Of a stretch of 64,000 bases of DNA, positions 32,882-43,087 are shown in pieces. Location: assembly GCA_963775395.1 (NCBI GenBank), contig CAVZIX010000016.1:1-64000 (forward strand), written 5' to 3'. This DNA is from JAIBJN01 sp963775395. Its GTDB lineage: Bacteria > Actinomycetota > Thermoleophilia > Gaiellales > Gaiellaceae. Position 1 is the first letter of the stretch, and each line of letters starts with the position of its first letter. The notes below the pieces were generated by a model. The model had not been told where the DNA came from. It ran no database searches and saw nothing but the letters and a program-made list of their open reading frames with translations. A program made the position numbers and the translations under genes.

Positions 32882-33463
32882 ATGACGAGGGCCGGCAACC
32901 GGCTCGCGTGGCTGCTCTCGCTCGGCCTGGCGGCCGCCGGAGGCCTGGCCGCACACGGGCTGGCCTATCGAATCGCCGAGCCCGACCCGGAGCACCGCCA
33001 CCAGCTGCTCGAGTCGACCGGCCACAGCTACATGGACCCGACGCTGGTCGGCTCGCTCTGCCTCGCGCTCACGGTCCTGGGCTTCGCCGGCTGCGTGCAC
33101 GCCGGCATCCGCCGGGGCACGAGGCCGCCGCTCTGGCTCTTCGCGCTCGTGCCGCCGGTCGGCTTCGCGCTCCAGGAGCACGCGGAGCGAATGCTCCACC
33201 ACGACGCTTTCAGCGCAGGCACGGTCTTCGAGCCGACGTTCCTGGCCGGCCTGCTGCTCCAGCTGCCTTTCGCCGTCGTCGCTCTGCTCACGGCGCGCGC
33301 GCTGCTCGTCGCCGCCGGCGCGCTTGCGCGTGAGCTCGGCACGCCGCCCCGTTTGAGGCTTGCTCCAGACGCAAGTCTCGCCGTTCCCACCGGCTACTGG
33401 ATCCCCGCGGCGCCGACGCTCGTCGGCGCCCGAGGCCAGCGCGCGCCTCCCCGTTTCCACTAA
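32882..33463 (+). CDS. Membrane protein, copper-cluster paralogue 2 (193 aa)
   Basis: ATG at 32882. Same architecture as the proteins at 32145 and 36009: helix 1 with LAAHGLAYRI, a His-containing extracytoplasmic stretch (EHRHQLLESTGHSYMDPT), GSLCLALTVLGF, LWLFALVPPVGFALQEHAERMLHHD, and a final helix LLLQLPFAVVALLTAR. The tail ends GARGQRAPPRFH. The several His in loops and helix 3 could bind metal. It lies directly upstream of the CopC-CopD fusion with about 60 bases between stop and apparent start. The function is unknown. Confidence 0.7.
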   Translation: MTRAGNRLAWLLSLGLAAAGGLAAHGLAYRIAEPDPEHRHQLLESTGHSYMDPTLVGSLCLALTVLGFAGCVHAGIRRGTRPPLWLFALVPPVGFALQEHAERMLHHDAFSAGTVFEPTFLAGLLLQLPFAVVALLTARALLVAAGALARELGTPPRLRLAPDASLAVPTGYWIPAAPTLVGARGQRAPPRFH

Positions 33464-33524
33464 GGGATTCGTTTGGGCGGATCGCGCGGGCGGCGATCCC
33501 GAGCCAGGGAAGGAGGAGAGGAAG

Positions 33525-35252
33525 ATCCGTCACGAGCACGCAACCAAACTGAGTCGTTTCAGCGCGGCGTTCGCGGTCGCATGTGCGCTCGCCGTCGTCC
33601 TCGCACCGAGCGCGTTCGCGCACTCCGTGCTCCTGGGCACCGAGCCCGGGAACGACGTCGTCGTGCAGGAGGCGCCTGACCGCGTGTCGCTGCGCTTCAA
33701 CGAGTCCGTCGAGATGTCCCTCGGAGGCATCCGCGTGTTCGACGGTCAGGGCAACCGAGTCGACTCGGAAGAGGTGAGCCCGTCCAACGGCAGGGAGGTG
33801 GGGGTCGGGATCGAGGGAGAGCTCGAGCCCGGAACCTACACCGTGGCGTGGCGGGCGATCTCGGCCGACTCGGACCCGATCTCCGGCGCGTTCGTCTTCC
33901 ACGTGCAGGAGCGAGGGGTCACGTCAGGAGCGGTCTCTCTGGACTCCCTGACCGGCACCTCGACGACCACGGAAGCCTTCTTCACGGCGGGTCGGTTCTT
34001 CGACTTCGCCCTGCTCCTTCTCGCCCTGGGCGGCTCCGCCGTCCTGGTGATCGCGCTTCCGTCTGCCGCGTGGCCCGTCCGGCGCCGCCTCTACGGCGTG
34101 CTGGCCGCAATCGCGGGGGCGCTCGCCCTGGTCGCCCTGCTCAACATCGGGTTCCAGGGAGCCGCCGCGGGCGGCCTCAGCATCGTCGACGGTTTCTCGT
34201 GGGACGTGTATCGCAACGTCATCGACACGAGGTACGGCGAGATGATGCTGCTCCAGGCCGCGCTGGCCGTGACGCTTGCGCTGACGGCGCTCGCACTCCG
34301 GCACTCGGAGTCGAGAGACAAGCGCGCGCTCTCGGTGCTCACGCTGGCGCTCGGCGGCGGCATGGCACTCACGCCGTCCCTCTCGGGACACGCGAGCACG
34401 GCCGGGACGCTGGCGATGGTCGCCGACGTCGCGCACGTGATCGCGGCGGCGCTCTGGACAGGCGGGCTCGGCTTTCTCTTCCTGGCGCTCATGCTGGCCA
34501 AGGAGGACCGCTGGCCGCTGGCCACGCGGGCCGTGCCTCGCTTCTCGAACATGGCCGTGGTGTCGGTTGTCGTGCTGCTCGCCGCAGGCATCGTCAACGG
34601 TTACCTCCAGGTCCGCACCTGGAGCGCTCTCTGGGAGACGGAGTACGGCCTTCTCCTGCTGGGGAAGGTCGCGCTCGTGCTCCCGCTCCTCGCTCTCGGC
34701 GCGTACAACAACCGCTACGCGGTGCCGCGCCTGAAGGCGGGCATCGCGTCGGTGCTCGAGCGGCGGCGGTTCCTCAGGGCCGCCGGCGTCGAGCTCGGGA
34801 TCATGGTCGCGATCGTCGCGGTCACCGCCGTGCTGGTGAACGCCGAGCCGGCGCGGACCGAGGCCGCGATGGAGATGGAGGAGGGCGCGCATACGGAGGA
34901 GCCCACCGAGACGGCCGCGGACCACGAGCCGTTCGAGGGGATGGTCATGGTCGGAGACACGGAGGTGATGGTCATGGTCGACCCGGCGATGCCGGGCGAC
35001 AACACGATCCGCCTCATGTTCACGTCTCCCCCCGAGAACCTCACGAGGGTGAGCGCCTCGGCATCGCTCCCGAGCGAGGACATCGGGCCGCTCGACTTCG
35101 AGGCCAAGCCCGATCCGGCGGAGCCCGGAACCTACGTGATCGAGAACGCAGCGCTCTCGATCGCCGGCGAGTGGGAGCTCCGCATCGAAGCCCTCCTGGG
35201 CGAGTTCGACCTACTGACAGAAACGATCGCAGTGCCGATCGGAGAGGAGTAA
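33525..35252 (+). CDS. CopC-CopD-YtkA-like copper protein (YcnJ type)
   Basis: About 575 residues. A signal peptide (SRFSAAFAVACALAVVLAP, cleavage before AHSVLLGTEPG) exposes the N-terminal His that binds copper in CopC. The CopC domain runs to ~130 with RVSLRFNESVEM and DSDPISGAFVFHV. The CopD region (~155-440) has about eight helices with LSGHAST and DVAHVIAAALWTGGLGFLF. A C-terminal YtkA/FixH-like beta domain follows. No ATG, GTG or TTG fits; the ATC at 33525 sits eight bases behind AGGAGG and gives a normal signal peptide. A TTG at 33360 is the nearest canonical start but adds 55 junk-like residues. Likely copper import or delivery across the membrane. Confidence 0.85.
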   Translation: MRHEHATKLSRFSAAFAVACALAVVLAPSAFAHSVLLGTEPGNDVVVQEAPDRVSLRFNESVEMSLGGIRVFDGQGNRVDSEEVSPSNGREVGVGIEGELEPGTYTVAWRAISADSDPISGAFVFHVQERGVTSGAVSLDSLTGTSTTTEAFFTAGRFFDFALLLLALGGSAVLVIALPSAAWPVRRRLYGVLAAIAGALALVALLNIGFQGAAAGGLSIVDGFSWDVYRNVIDTRYGEMMLLQAALAVTLALTALALRHSESRDKRALSVLTLALGGGMALTPSLSGHASTAGTLAMVADVAHVIAAALWTGGLGFLFLALMLAKEDRWPLATRAVPRFSNMAVVSVVVLLAAGIVNGYLQVRTWSALWETEYGLLLLGKVALVLPLLALGAYNNRYAVPRLKAGIASVLERRRFLRAAGVELGIMVAIVAVTAVLVNAEPARTEAAMEMEEGAHTEEPTETAADHEPFEGMVMVGDTEVMVMVDPAMPGDNTIRLMFTSPPENLTRVSASASLPSEDIGPLDFEAKPDPAEPGTYVIENAALSIAGEWELRIEALLGEFDLLTETIAVPIGEE

Positions 35253-35257
35253 TCCAA

Positions 35258-35941
35258 GTGCTACGACGATTGATTCTCTGCGTCTTCGTCGCCGCCCTGG
35301 TCGCACCGGTGGCGGCGGTGGCGCACGTCACGATCCAGCCGGGCGAGTGGGAGGCCGGCGCGTTCGCGCGCATGGCCGTACGGGTGCCCAACGAGCGGGA
35401 CGATGCCGAGACCACGTCGGTCACGGTGCAGTTCCCGGAGAACGTCCCGTCGGCCCGCTTCCAGAACCATCCCTCGTGCGAGCGCGAGGTGCAGCGCGAG
35501 CCGCTGGCGGAGCCCATTGAGGACCTGACCGAGCGCATCGTCAGCGTGACGTGGACGTGCGATCCGGCGATCCCGGCCGACGGCTTCGACGAGTTCGGCA
35601 TCAGCTTCCAGATCCCGGAGGACGCTGCGGAGGGTGAGGAGATCCTCTTCCCCGCCACCCAGACGTACTCGAGCGGCGAGGTCGTCGAGTGGATCGACCC
35701 CGACCCCGAGGCGGAGTCGCCCGCGCCGCGCATTACGGTCGTCGCTCCCGCCGAGGAGGAGGCCGAAGAGCCGGCCGCGACCACCACCGACGAGGCAGCA
35801 CCTGTGGCCGCTGCGAGCTCGGACGATGACGACGACAACATGTCGACCGTCGCCATCGTGTTCGGTATCGCAGGTCTCGTCGCGGGCCTCGCCGCCCTCG
35901 GCGTGGCGCTCTTCCGCAAGCCGAAGGCGACCACCGCCTAG
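35258..35941 (+). CDS. ycnI: YcnI-like (DUF1775) copper-associated exported protein
   Basis: GTG start behind GGAGAGGAG, only five bases after the CopC-CopD stop. 227 residues: a signal peptide (LRRLILCVFVAALVAPVA) leaves a mature N-terminal His (AHVTIQPGEWEAGAF), the monohistidine-brace copper site with nearby Glu/Trp of this family. A conserved VTWTCDP follows and the C-terminal anchor is an Asp/Glu/Ala-rich linker, one helix and basic RKPK. It probably sits on the outer face of the membrane handing copper to CopC-CopD. A 15-bp hairpin ends the unit. Confidence 0.9.
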   Translation: MLRRLILCVFVAALVAPVAAVAHVTIQPGEWEAGAFARMAVRVPNERDDAETTSVTVQFPENVPSARFQNHPSCEREVQREPLAEPIEDLTERIVSVTWTCDPAIPADGFDEFGISFQIPEDAAEGEEILFPATQTYSSGEVVEWIDPDPEAESPAPRITVVAPAEEEAEEPAATTTDEAAPVAAASSDDDDDNMSTVAIVFGIAGLVAGLAALGVALFRKPKATTA

Positions 35942-35953
35942 GACGCAGTCTCC

Positions 35954-35988
35954 CTGCAGGGCCGGCGCCTCGCGCGCCGGCCCTGCAG
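35954..35988 (+). terminator. 15-bp stem hairpin after ycnI
   Basis: Perfect arms 35954-35968 (CTGCAGGGCCGGCGC) and 35974-35988 with a five-base loop lie 13 bases after the ycnI stop. They probably end the copper transcript. Confidence 0.75.
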
Positions 35989-36008
35989 CCGGGCAAAGGT
36001 TGTCACCA

Positions 36009-36635
36009 ATGGGCCCAAGGTCTAACGTCATCGGAGTGCGGCGCCGCCTCGCGATAGCGATGTTGGTCGCCCTGGGCGGAATCGCCTGGGCCGCAGCGCA
36101 CTGGGCCACGCACAGGGCCGTCGCGGCGGAGCCGATCGGCCATCCGCGCGGGCCCCACGGCCATTCCCACACGGAGGCCGTCGGCGCCGGCTACCTGTCG
36201 ACCTCGCTGACGCTGTGTCTCGCTCTAGCGCTCGTGCTCGCGGCCGCAGCAGCCGTCCAGTCCCGCCGGCGTACAAGCCGTGGCCGTTCACTGTGGCTCT
36301 TCGGCGTCGTGCCGGTCCTCGGGCTCCTGGGCGAGGCTTTCGCCTCCTCACCGCTGACCCCCACCGGCATCGGCTCCGGCCTGGTCGAGCTGGCGCCTCT
36401 GGCCCTCGTGAGCCTCGCCGTACAGGTAGCGGTCGCGCTCGTCGCGCTCCGCGTGGCCCACGGGATCCTCGACTTCGCCGAAGCCGTCGCCCGATGCCTC
36501 ATCGGGCTCGAGGGCACACCGAGCGATTCCGGGCGCCGGATCTTTCCACGGGGGCGCCCCGACCGCGCTCCCTCCACACGCCTCTCGTACGCCGGCAGCC
36601 AGCGGGCGCCGCCCGCCCTTCAGCCGGCCTTCTAG
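36009..36635 (+). CDS. Membrane protein, copper-cluster paralogue 3 (208 aa)
   Basis: ATG at 36009. Same four-helix layout as the proteins at 32145 and 32882: AAAHWATHRAV in helix 1, a His-rich loop HPRGPHGHSHTE, YLSTSLTLCLALALVL, LWLFGVVPVLGLLGEAF, and a last long helix with VQVAVALVALRVAHGIL. The tail ends SYAGSQRAPPALQPAF, echoing RAPP of paralogue 2. The His-rich loop suggests metal binding. A strong hairpin separates it from ycnI, so it may be transcribed separately. The function is unknown. Confidence 0.68.
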   Translation: MGPRSNVIGVRRRLAIAMLVALGGIAWAAAHWATHRAVAAEPIGHPRGPHGHSHTEAVGAGYLSTSLTLCLALALVLAAAAAVQSRRRTSRGRSLWLFGVVPVLGLLGEAFASSPLTPTGIGSGLVELAPLALVSLAVQVAVALVALRVAHGILDFAEAVARCLIGLEGTPSDSGRRIFPRGRPDRAPSTRLSYAGSQRAPPALQPAF

Positions 36636-36869
36636 AGCGCCGCACTCACACCTGACCACCCCGTAGCGCTGCCGACGGCGGCCCGCGGGCAGGTCGACCG
36701 GCACTCCGGAACGCCGTCGACAGAGCCTTCCCCAGGGCCGGCGTCGTCGTTCCCACCACCACCTCCGCGGCGACGTTGGCCCGCCTCCAGAGGCTCCGGC
36801 CGCCGCCCGTCTCCCCAGGGACGGGCGCGGCCGGCAGTCTCGCAGGTCAGCTTTGGGGCGCGACCTCGG

Positions 36870-37643
36870 TCAGAGCCTCTGCGGCGGCGAGCCGAGGCGG
36901 AGCGTCTGCTCCGCCACCTCGCCGAAGAGCGTTTCCCACCTGCGGTGGAGCGCCGTCGCGAACTCCTCCTCGAGCGTGCGGAAGTGCTCGTCGAGGATGC
37001 GGGCGAGCGCCTTCAGGTCGCCGCTTCGCATCGCAGCGACCTGGCGCTGGTGGATGTCGAGCGTCTCCCTGTCGTTCTCGGCGCCGCCCTGATAGGAGTC
37101 CCGGATCGGGGCCAGGTCGCTCTCGATGTTGCGCATGGCGCTCTGGAGCGTCTTGTTGTGGCAGGCGCGGATGACGGCGCGGTGAAACATCGCATTCGCG
37201 CCCATGACACGGGGTCGGTCGCCGACGTTGCGGGCCAGCAGCTCGATCGTCCGCTCGATGCCCGCATAGTCCTCTTCCGTGGCCGACTTCGATGCCATCA
37301 CGGTGACGGCGCCTTCGAGGAGGCGCCGGCCGCGCAAGACGTCGACGGCATCCTCGGCCTCGACGGCGACGTTGTGCGTGATCGCGTCGACCGGGACGAC
37401 CTCGGAGTTGATGAAGATGCCGCCGCCCTTGCCGGCGCGCACACGGAGGAGGCCGCTGCGCTCCAGCACGCGGAGCGCCTGGCGCAGTGTCGGCTTCGAG
37501 ATGCCGAGCTGTCCGGCGAGCTGCTCCTCGGTCGGCAGCCGGTCGTCGAGGTGCAGCGTCGCGCGCTCGATCCCTTCGAGGAGGTTCTCGATCGCCGCCT
37601 CGAAGGTGCGCGACGTCCTCACCGGCTCCACGTACACGATCAC
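36870..37643 (-). CDS. GntR-family transcriptional regulator, FCD subfamily
   Basis: 257 residues. The N-terminal winged helix-turn-helix has RLPTEEQLAGQLGISKPTLR, then VLERSGLLRVRAGKGGGIFI. The all-helical FCD effector domain includes LRGRRLLEGAVTVMA and MGANAMFHRAVIRACHNKTL, with His positions typical of metal-dependent carboxylate-binding FCD proteins. FadR/GntR-type regulators control organic acid or sugar acid genes; the ligand is unknown. It lies 70 bases downstream of glmS on the same strand. The 234-base gap on its 3' side holds no clear feature. Confidence 0.88.
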   Translation of the reverse strand: MIVYVEPVRTSRTFEAAIENLLEGIERATLHLDDRLPTEEQLAGQLGISKPTLRQALRVLERSGLLRVRAGKGGGIFINSEVVPVDAITHNVAVEAEDAVDVLRGRRLLEGAVTVMASKSATEEDYAGIERTIELLARNVGDRPRVMGANAMFHRAVIRACHNKTLQSAMRNIESDLAPIRDSYQGGAENDRETLDIHQRQVAAMRSGDLKALARILDEHFRTLEEEFATALHRRWETLFGEVAEQTLRLGSPPQRL

Positions 37644-37713
37644 TGCTGCTGGGGCTCCTGCTTCGTGTCTGGGTCTACGTCCGCGCCCCGCGGACGGATG
37701 CTGCCGGAGTCGA

Positions 37714-39543
<1,830 letters not shown>

Positions 39544-39657
39544 TCGAAAACCCCTTCCGTCGCGGTCGGGGTCCCGACCCGACACGTCTCCGCTTTAACG
39601 CTGGTTGGAGCCTGATCGTTCCCTTTTTACGGGTCGAAAAAACTCGAGCCCGGCTGC
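39544..39657 (-). other. glmM-glmS intergenic region
   Basis: A 114-base gap that is AT-richer than its surroundings, with T5/A6 tracts. On the minus strand CGGGCTCGA pairs with TCGACCCG with one bulge and includes TTTTTT, a possible terminator for glmM. GGAAGGGG precedes the glmS GTG. I see no convincing glmS ribozyme core. Confidence 0.4.
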
Positions 39658-40929
39658 CTAGCCGAGCTCTCTCTGGACGAGAGGGACGATCCTACCACAG
39701 AGCTGCTTGGCTCCCTGGGCCGTTTCGGCCTCCGCGAGGACGCGGACGACGGGCTCCGTGCCGGACGGCCGGACGAGCACGCGGCCGCGCTCGCCGAGCT
39801 CCGCGTTGATCCGCTCGGCCTCCTCCAGGATCGTCTGGGGCAACGCCTTGCTCCGCACCGGGACGTTCTCCATCACCTGCGGAAAGCGCTCGAATGCCGC
39901 CGCCAGCTCGGCGAGTGGGCTTCCGCCGTCGACCACGGCCCGGCAGAGGAGCAGGGCGGCCGCCAGCCCGTCCCCCGTCACGTGGCCGTTCAGGTAGATG
40001 ACGTGGCCGGACTGCTCGCCGCCGAGCACACCTCCTGCGGTCCTGAGCGCCTCGAGCACGTAGCGGTCGCCCACGTCGGTGGTCAGCACTCGGATCCCGC
40101 GCTCCCGCATGAGCCGGTGGAAGCCGAGGTTGGTCATCTGCGTCACCGCGACGAGGTCGACCCCGAGGTTGAGGGCGAGCACGGCGAGGATCTGGTCGCC
40201 GTCGACCACGGCTCCCTGCGCGTCGACGGCGAGCAGGCGGTCGCCGTCGCCGTCGAAGGCCACTCCGAGGTCGAAGTCGCCGCCGGAGACCGTCCGTGAG
40301 AGCAGCCCGAGATCGGTCGCGCCGCAGCCCGCGTTGATGTTCGTCCCGTCGGGAGCGTCGCCGATGACCGTCACAGCCGCGCCCAGCCGCTCGAAGACGG
40401 CAGGTCCGACCTCGACCATGGCGCCGTTCGCGCAATCCACGGCGACGCGGAGCCCGTCCAGCGGCCCCCCGAACCGGTCCACCACGAGCTCGACATAGCG
40501 CTCGCCGAGCCCCGGCGCTTCGGCGATCGAGCCGGTTGCGCCCGACCCGTCGCCGGCGTCGAGAAGCGCCTCGATCGCCTCCTCCTCGGCATCTTCGAGC
40601 TTGAGCCCGCCGCGGAAGAGCTTGACCCCGTTGTACTCGGCGGGGTTGTGGGAGGCGGAGACGACGGCGCCTGCCTCGTCGGCAAGGAGAGCGACCGCAG
40701 GCGTCGGCAGCACACCCCCCAGCGTGACGTTCGACCCGCCCTGGGCGAGCCCAGACGCCAGCGCCGCCTCCAGTGCCGGCCCCGAGGCGCGCGTGTCGCG
40801 GCCGACGAGGACCGCGTCGCCCGAGCTCCAGCGTGCGAACGCGCGGCCCAGGCGCTCGACCAGGTCCTCCGTCAGCGCCTCGCCGACGACGCCCCGAACA
40901 CCGTCCGTGCCGAAGTACTGCCGGGCCAT
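39658..40929 (-). CDS. glmM: Phosphoglucosamine mutase
   Basis: 423 residues. The N-terminal RQYFGTDGVRGVVGEALT is diagnostic. The active-site phosphoserine loop is VVSASHNPAEYNGVKLF, the Mg loop is AFDGDGDRLLAVD, the sugar loop is GEQSGHVI, and the phosphate-binding end is VRPSGTEPVVRV. It interconverts glucosamine-6-phosphate and glucosamine-1-phosphate on the way to UDP-GlcNAc. It follows rpsI by 16 bases and precedes glmS, the common actinobacterial order. Confidence 0.97.
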   Translation of the reverse strand: MARQYFGTDGVRGVVGEALTEDLVERLGRAFARWSSGDAVLVGRDTRASGPALEAALASGLAQGGSNVTLGGVLPTPAVALLADEAGAVVSASHNPAEYNGVKLFRGGLKLEDAEEEAIEALLDAGDGSGATGSIAEAPGLGERYVELVVDRFGGPLDGLRVAVDCANGAMVEVGPAVFERLGAAVTVIGDAPDGTNINAGCGATDLGLLSRTVSGGDFDLGVAFDGDGDRLLAVDAQGAVVDGDQILAVLALNLGVDLVAVTQMTNLGFHRLMRERGIRVLTTDVGDRYVLEALRTAGGVLGGEQSGHVIYLNGHVTGDGLAAALLLCRAVVDGGSPLAELAAAFERFPQVMENVPVRSKALPQTILEEAERINAELGERGRVLVRPSGTEPVVRVLAEAETAQGAKQLCGRIVPLVQRELG

Positions 40930-40945
40930 GCCCGTGAGCCGCCGG

Positions 40946-41341
40946 TCAGCGCTTGGAGAACTGCGGCGCCTTGCGCGCCTTGTGCAGTCCGGCCTTCTTG
41001 CGCTCGACGATGCGCGCGTCGCGCGTCAGGAAGCCCTCGCGCTTGAGCACGGTGCGGAGCTCGGGATCGGCCTCGACCAGCGCGCGCGCGATGCCGTGAC
41101 GTAGGGCGCCTGCCTGGCCGCTCGGCCCGCCGCCGTGCAGGCGGGCGCGGAGATCGAAGCGCCCCTCGACGCCGGCCACGCGCAGCGGCGCCGTGGCGGT
41201 CGTGCGCAGCGCGTCGCGCGGGAAGTACTCCTCCAGCGTTCGCCCGTTGATCCACGTCGCTCCGTCGCCCGGGCGAAGGATCACGCGCGCGACGGAGGTC
41301 TTCCGCTTGCCCGTGCCCTGGTACTGCGCGATCTCGGCCAT
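40946..41341 (-). CDS. rpsI: 30S ribosomal protein S9
   Basis: 131 residues. YQGTGKRKTSVARV at the N-terminus, VKRE-like FLTRDARIVERKKAGLHKAR and the terminal KAPQFSKR are the S9 signatures; the basic C-terminal tail reaches the ribosomal P site. It follows rplM by ten bases as in most bacteria. Confidence 0.98.
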   Translation of the reverse strand: MAEIAQYQGTGKRKTSVARVILRPGDGATWINGRTLEEYFPRDALRTTATAPLRVAGVEGRFDLRARLHGGGPSGQAGALRHGIARALVEADPELRTVLKREGFLTRDARIVERKKAGLHKARKAPQFSKR

Positions 41342-41351
41342 TCAGCTCTCC

Positions 41352-41783
41352 CTAGTCCAGCGGGAGCGGTTGCGGATTCTGGGCCTCGTGCGGGTGCTCC
41401 GGCCCCGCATAGACCTTGAGCTTCGTGATCTGGCGCCGGGCGAGCCGGTTGCGCGGCAGCATGCCCTTGACCGCCTTTCGCAGCACCTCGGTCGGCCGCC
41501 GCTCGAGCTGCTCGGCCAGCGTGCGCGACCGCAGCCCGCCCGGATAGCCGGAGTGGCGGTAGTAGAGCTTCTGCTCGAGCTTCTTGCCCGTGACGGCGAT
41601 CTTCTCGGCGTTCACGACGACGACGAAGTCGCCCGTGTCGACGTGCGGCGTGTACTGCGGCTTGCGCTTCCCGCGCAGCGTGTCGGCGATGCGCGTGGCG
41701 AGCCGGCCCAGGGTCTGACCCTCGGCGTCGACGACGTACCAGCGCTGCTCGATCTCTTTCGGCTTGGCGGTGTAGGTCTTCAT
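41352..41783 (-). CDS. rplM: 50S ribosomal protein L13
   Basis: ATG at 41783 gives 143 residues. KPKEIEQRWYVVDAEGQTLG, GRLATRIADTL and AVKGMLPRNRLARRQITKLK are L13 hallmarks. A longer frame upstream is unsupported. No Shine-Dalgarno sequence is visible; instead a GC hairpin followed by CTTTTCTGTCTG abuts the ATG, which may reflect termination of the upstream MFS transcript or autoregulation. rpsI follows directly. Confidence 0.97.
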   Translation of the reverse strand: MKTYTAKPKEIEQRWYVVDAEGQTLGRLATRIADTLRGKRKPQYTPHVDTGDFVVVVNAEKIAVTGKKLEQKLYYRHSGYPGGLRSRTLAEQLERRPTEVLRKAVKGMLPRNRLARRQITKLKVYAGPEHPHEAQNPQPLPLD

Positions 41784-41795
41784 CAGACAGAAAAG

Positions 41796-41816
41796 CGGCG
41801 GACAAGGCGTCCGCCG
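41796..41816 (-). terminator. Hairpin plus T-rich tract just before rplM
   Basis: CGGCGGAC and GTCCGCCG flank a five-base loop. On the minus strand CTTTTCTGTCTG follows and then the rplM ATG. It lies 20 bases behind the MFS stop. It could be an intrinsic terminator or an L13 leader structure. Confidence 0.6.
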
Positions 41817-41836
41817 AGGCCGGATTCTAGCAGCCG

Positions 41837-43087
41837 TCAATCCACCACGGAGGGGCTCGCCTCGGCCCTACCGAAGAAGCTCCGGCGCGCGATCCAGAGC
41901 GCCGGGAGCGCCGCGAGCACCGTCCCGCCGATCGCGAGGGCGGCGACGCCGATCGCGGTGAGGGCGTAGCCGCCGAGGAGCGCCAGGCTCGCGCCCGTCA
42001 TGCCCGAGAGGAGGTCGTTGAAGCCGAGGAGCTTCCCGCGCTCCCAGGGAAATGTGCAATCGGCCATTTGAGCCGTCGCGGCGACGAAGGAGAGGTTCCA
42101 GCCGAGCCCGATGCCGAAGAGCGCCGCCGCGGTGGCGGGCACGCTCTCGATCCAGAGCAGGCTGGCGACGGAGACTGCCATGATCGTGAGACCGCCGACG
42201 AGCGCAGGCGGGCGCCCGATCCGGTCGATCAGGTCGCCGACGAAGAGCACGAGCGCGTACATGCCGAGCACGTGGGCGCCGATGATCGGGAAGACCGACT
42301 CGCCCGAGTGGTGGTGGTGATCGACGACGACCGCCCCGGTGAGGGTCATCACGCCGACCATGACGCCGAAGCTGGCCTGGGCCGCGAGGACGGACGGAAT
42401 GACGCCCGGCCTCCGGACGATCTCCTTCAGGGGCGCCGCCGGACGCACGTCGGCGTCCGGGGTGCCGATCGCCAGCGCCTCGGCGATGCGCTTCGGGTCG
42501 GGTCGCACGAGGAGAACGAGGACGAGGCCCACGATGGTGAAGCCGGAGCCCGCGAGCCAGAGGAGCGCAAGTGCGTCGCCGTCGAGCTCTCGGCCCGAGA
42601 GGAGCGGGCTGAAGACAGCGGGGCCGAGGATGGCGCCGAAAACCGCGCCGACGAGGACGAGCGCGATCCCACGAGCACGCCGCGCCGGTGGATACATGTC
42701 GGCGGCGGCCGTTCGCGCGAGCAGCGCGGTCCCGCCCGCGGTGCCGACGCAGATCAGCCCGATGAAGACCGGAGGTGCCGAATCGACAGCGCTCCCGAGC
42801 GCTGCGAGCCCGCCGCCGAGCGTCCCGATCACGAAACCGGTGGCGATCACGGGCACCCTGCCGAACCGGTCCATCGCCCGTCCGGCCGGGAAGGCTGCGA
42901 GCGCTCCCGACGCGAGCACGATCGCGGGACCGAGGCCGAGCAGCCCCTTGACGCCGATCACGAGGACGAACGTCAGCGACGCGACCGCGGCCGACAGCTG
43001 CATCATCCCCGAGTTCGCCGCGAGCGAGGCCGAGAGGAGCGCGGTGTTGCGCCGGATCGGCAGATCGGGAGGCGGGGCCGCAGCCAT
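41837..43087 (-). CDS. MFS transporter
   Basis: ATG at 43087 overlapping the uracil glycosylase stop (TGATG); 416 residues and about twelve hydrophobic helices. The MFS loop 2-3 signature is AGRAMDRFGRVPVIA and the second-half equivalent is GDLIDRIGRPPALVGG. A HHHH stretch in VVVDHHHHSGESVF precedes helix 8 and may be a metal-sensitive or extracytoplasmic loop. The substrate is unknown. The upstream open frame to 43237 is antisense-like and rejected. Confidence 0.87.
   Translation of the reverse strand: MAAAPPPDLPIRRNTALLSASLAANSGMMQLSAAVASLTFVLVIGVKGLLGLGPAIVLASGALAAFPAGRAMDRFGRVPVIATGFVIGTLGGGLAALGSAVDSAPPVFIGLICVGTAGGTALLARTAAADMYPPARRARGIALVLVGAVFGAILGPAVFSPLLSGRELDGDALALLWLAGSGFTIVGLVLVLLVRPDPKRIAEALAIGTPDADVRPAAPLKEIVRRPGVIPSVLAAQASFGVMVGVMTLTGAVVVDHHHHSGESVFPIIGAHVLGMYALVLFVGDLIDRIGRPPALVGGLTIMAVSVASLLWIESVPATAAALFGIGLGWNLSFVAATAQMADCTFPWERGKLLGFNDLLSGMTGASLALLGGYALTAIGVAALAIGGTVLAALPALWIARRSFFGRAEASPSVVD

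Noticed and set aside
39544..39657. glmS ribozyme/riboswitch
   Set aside because: The gap is too short and I could not recognise the pseudoknotted core; a terminator-like bulged hairpin explains the visible structure.
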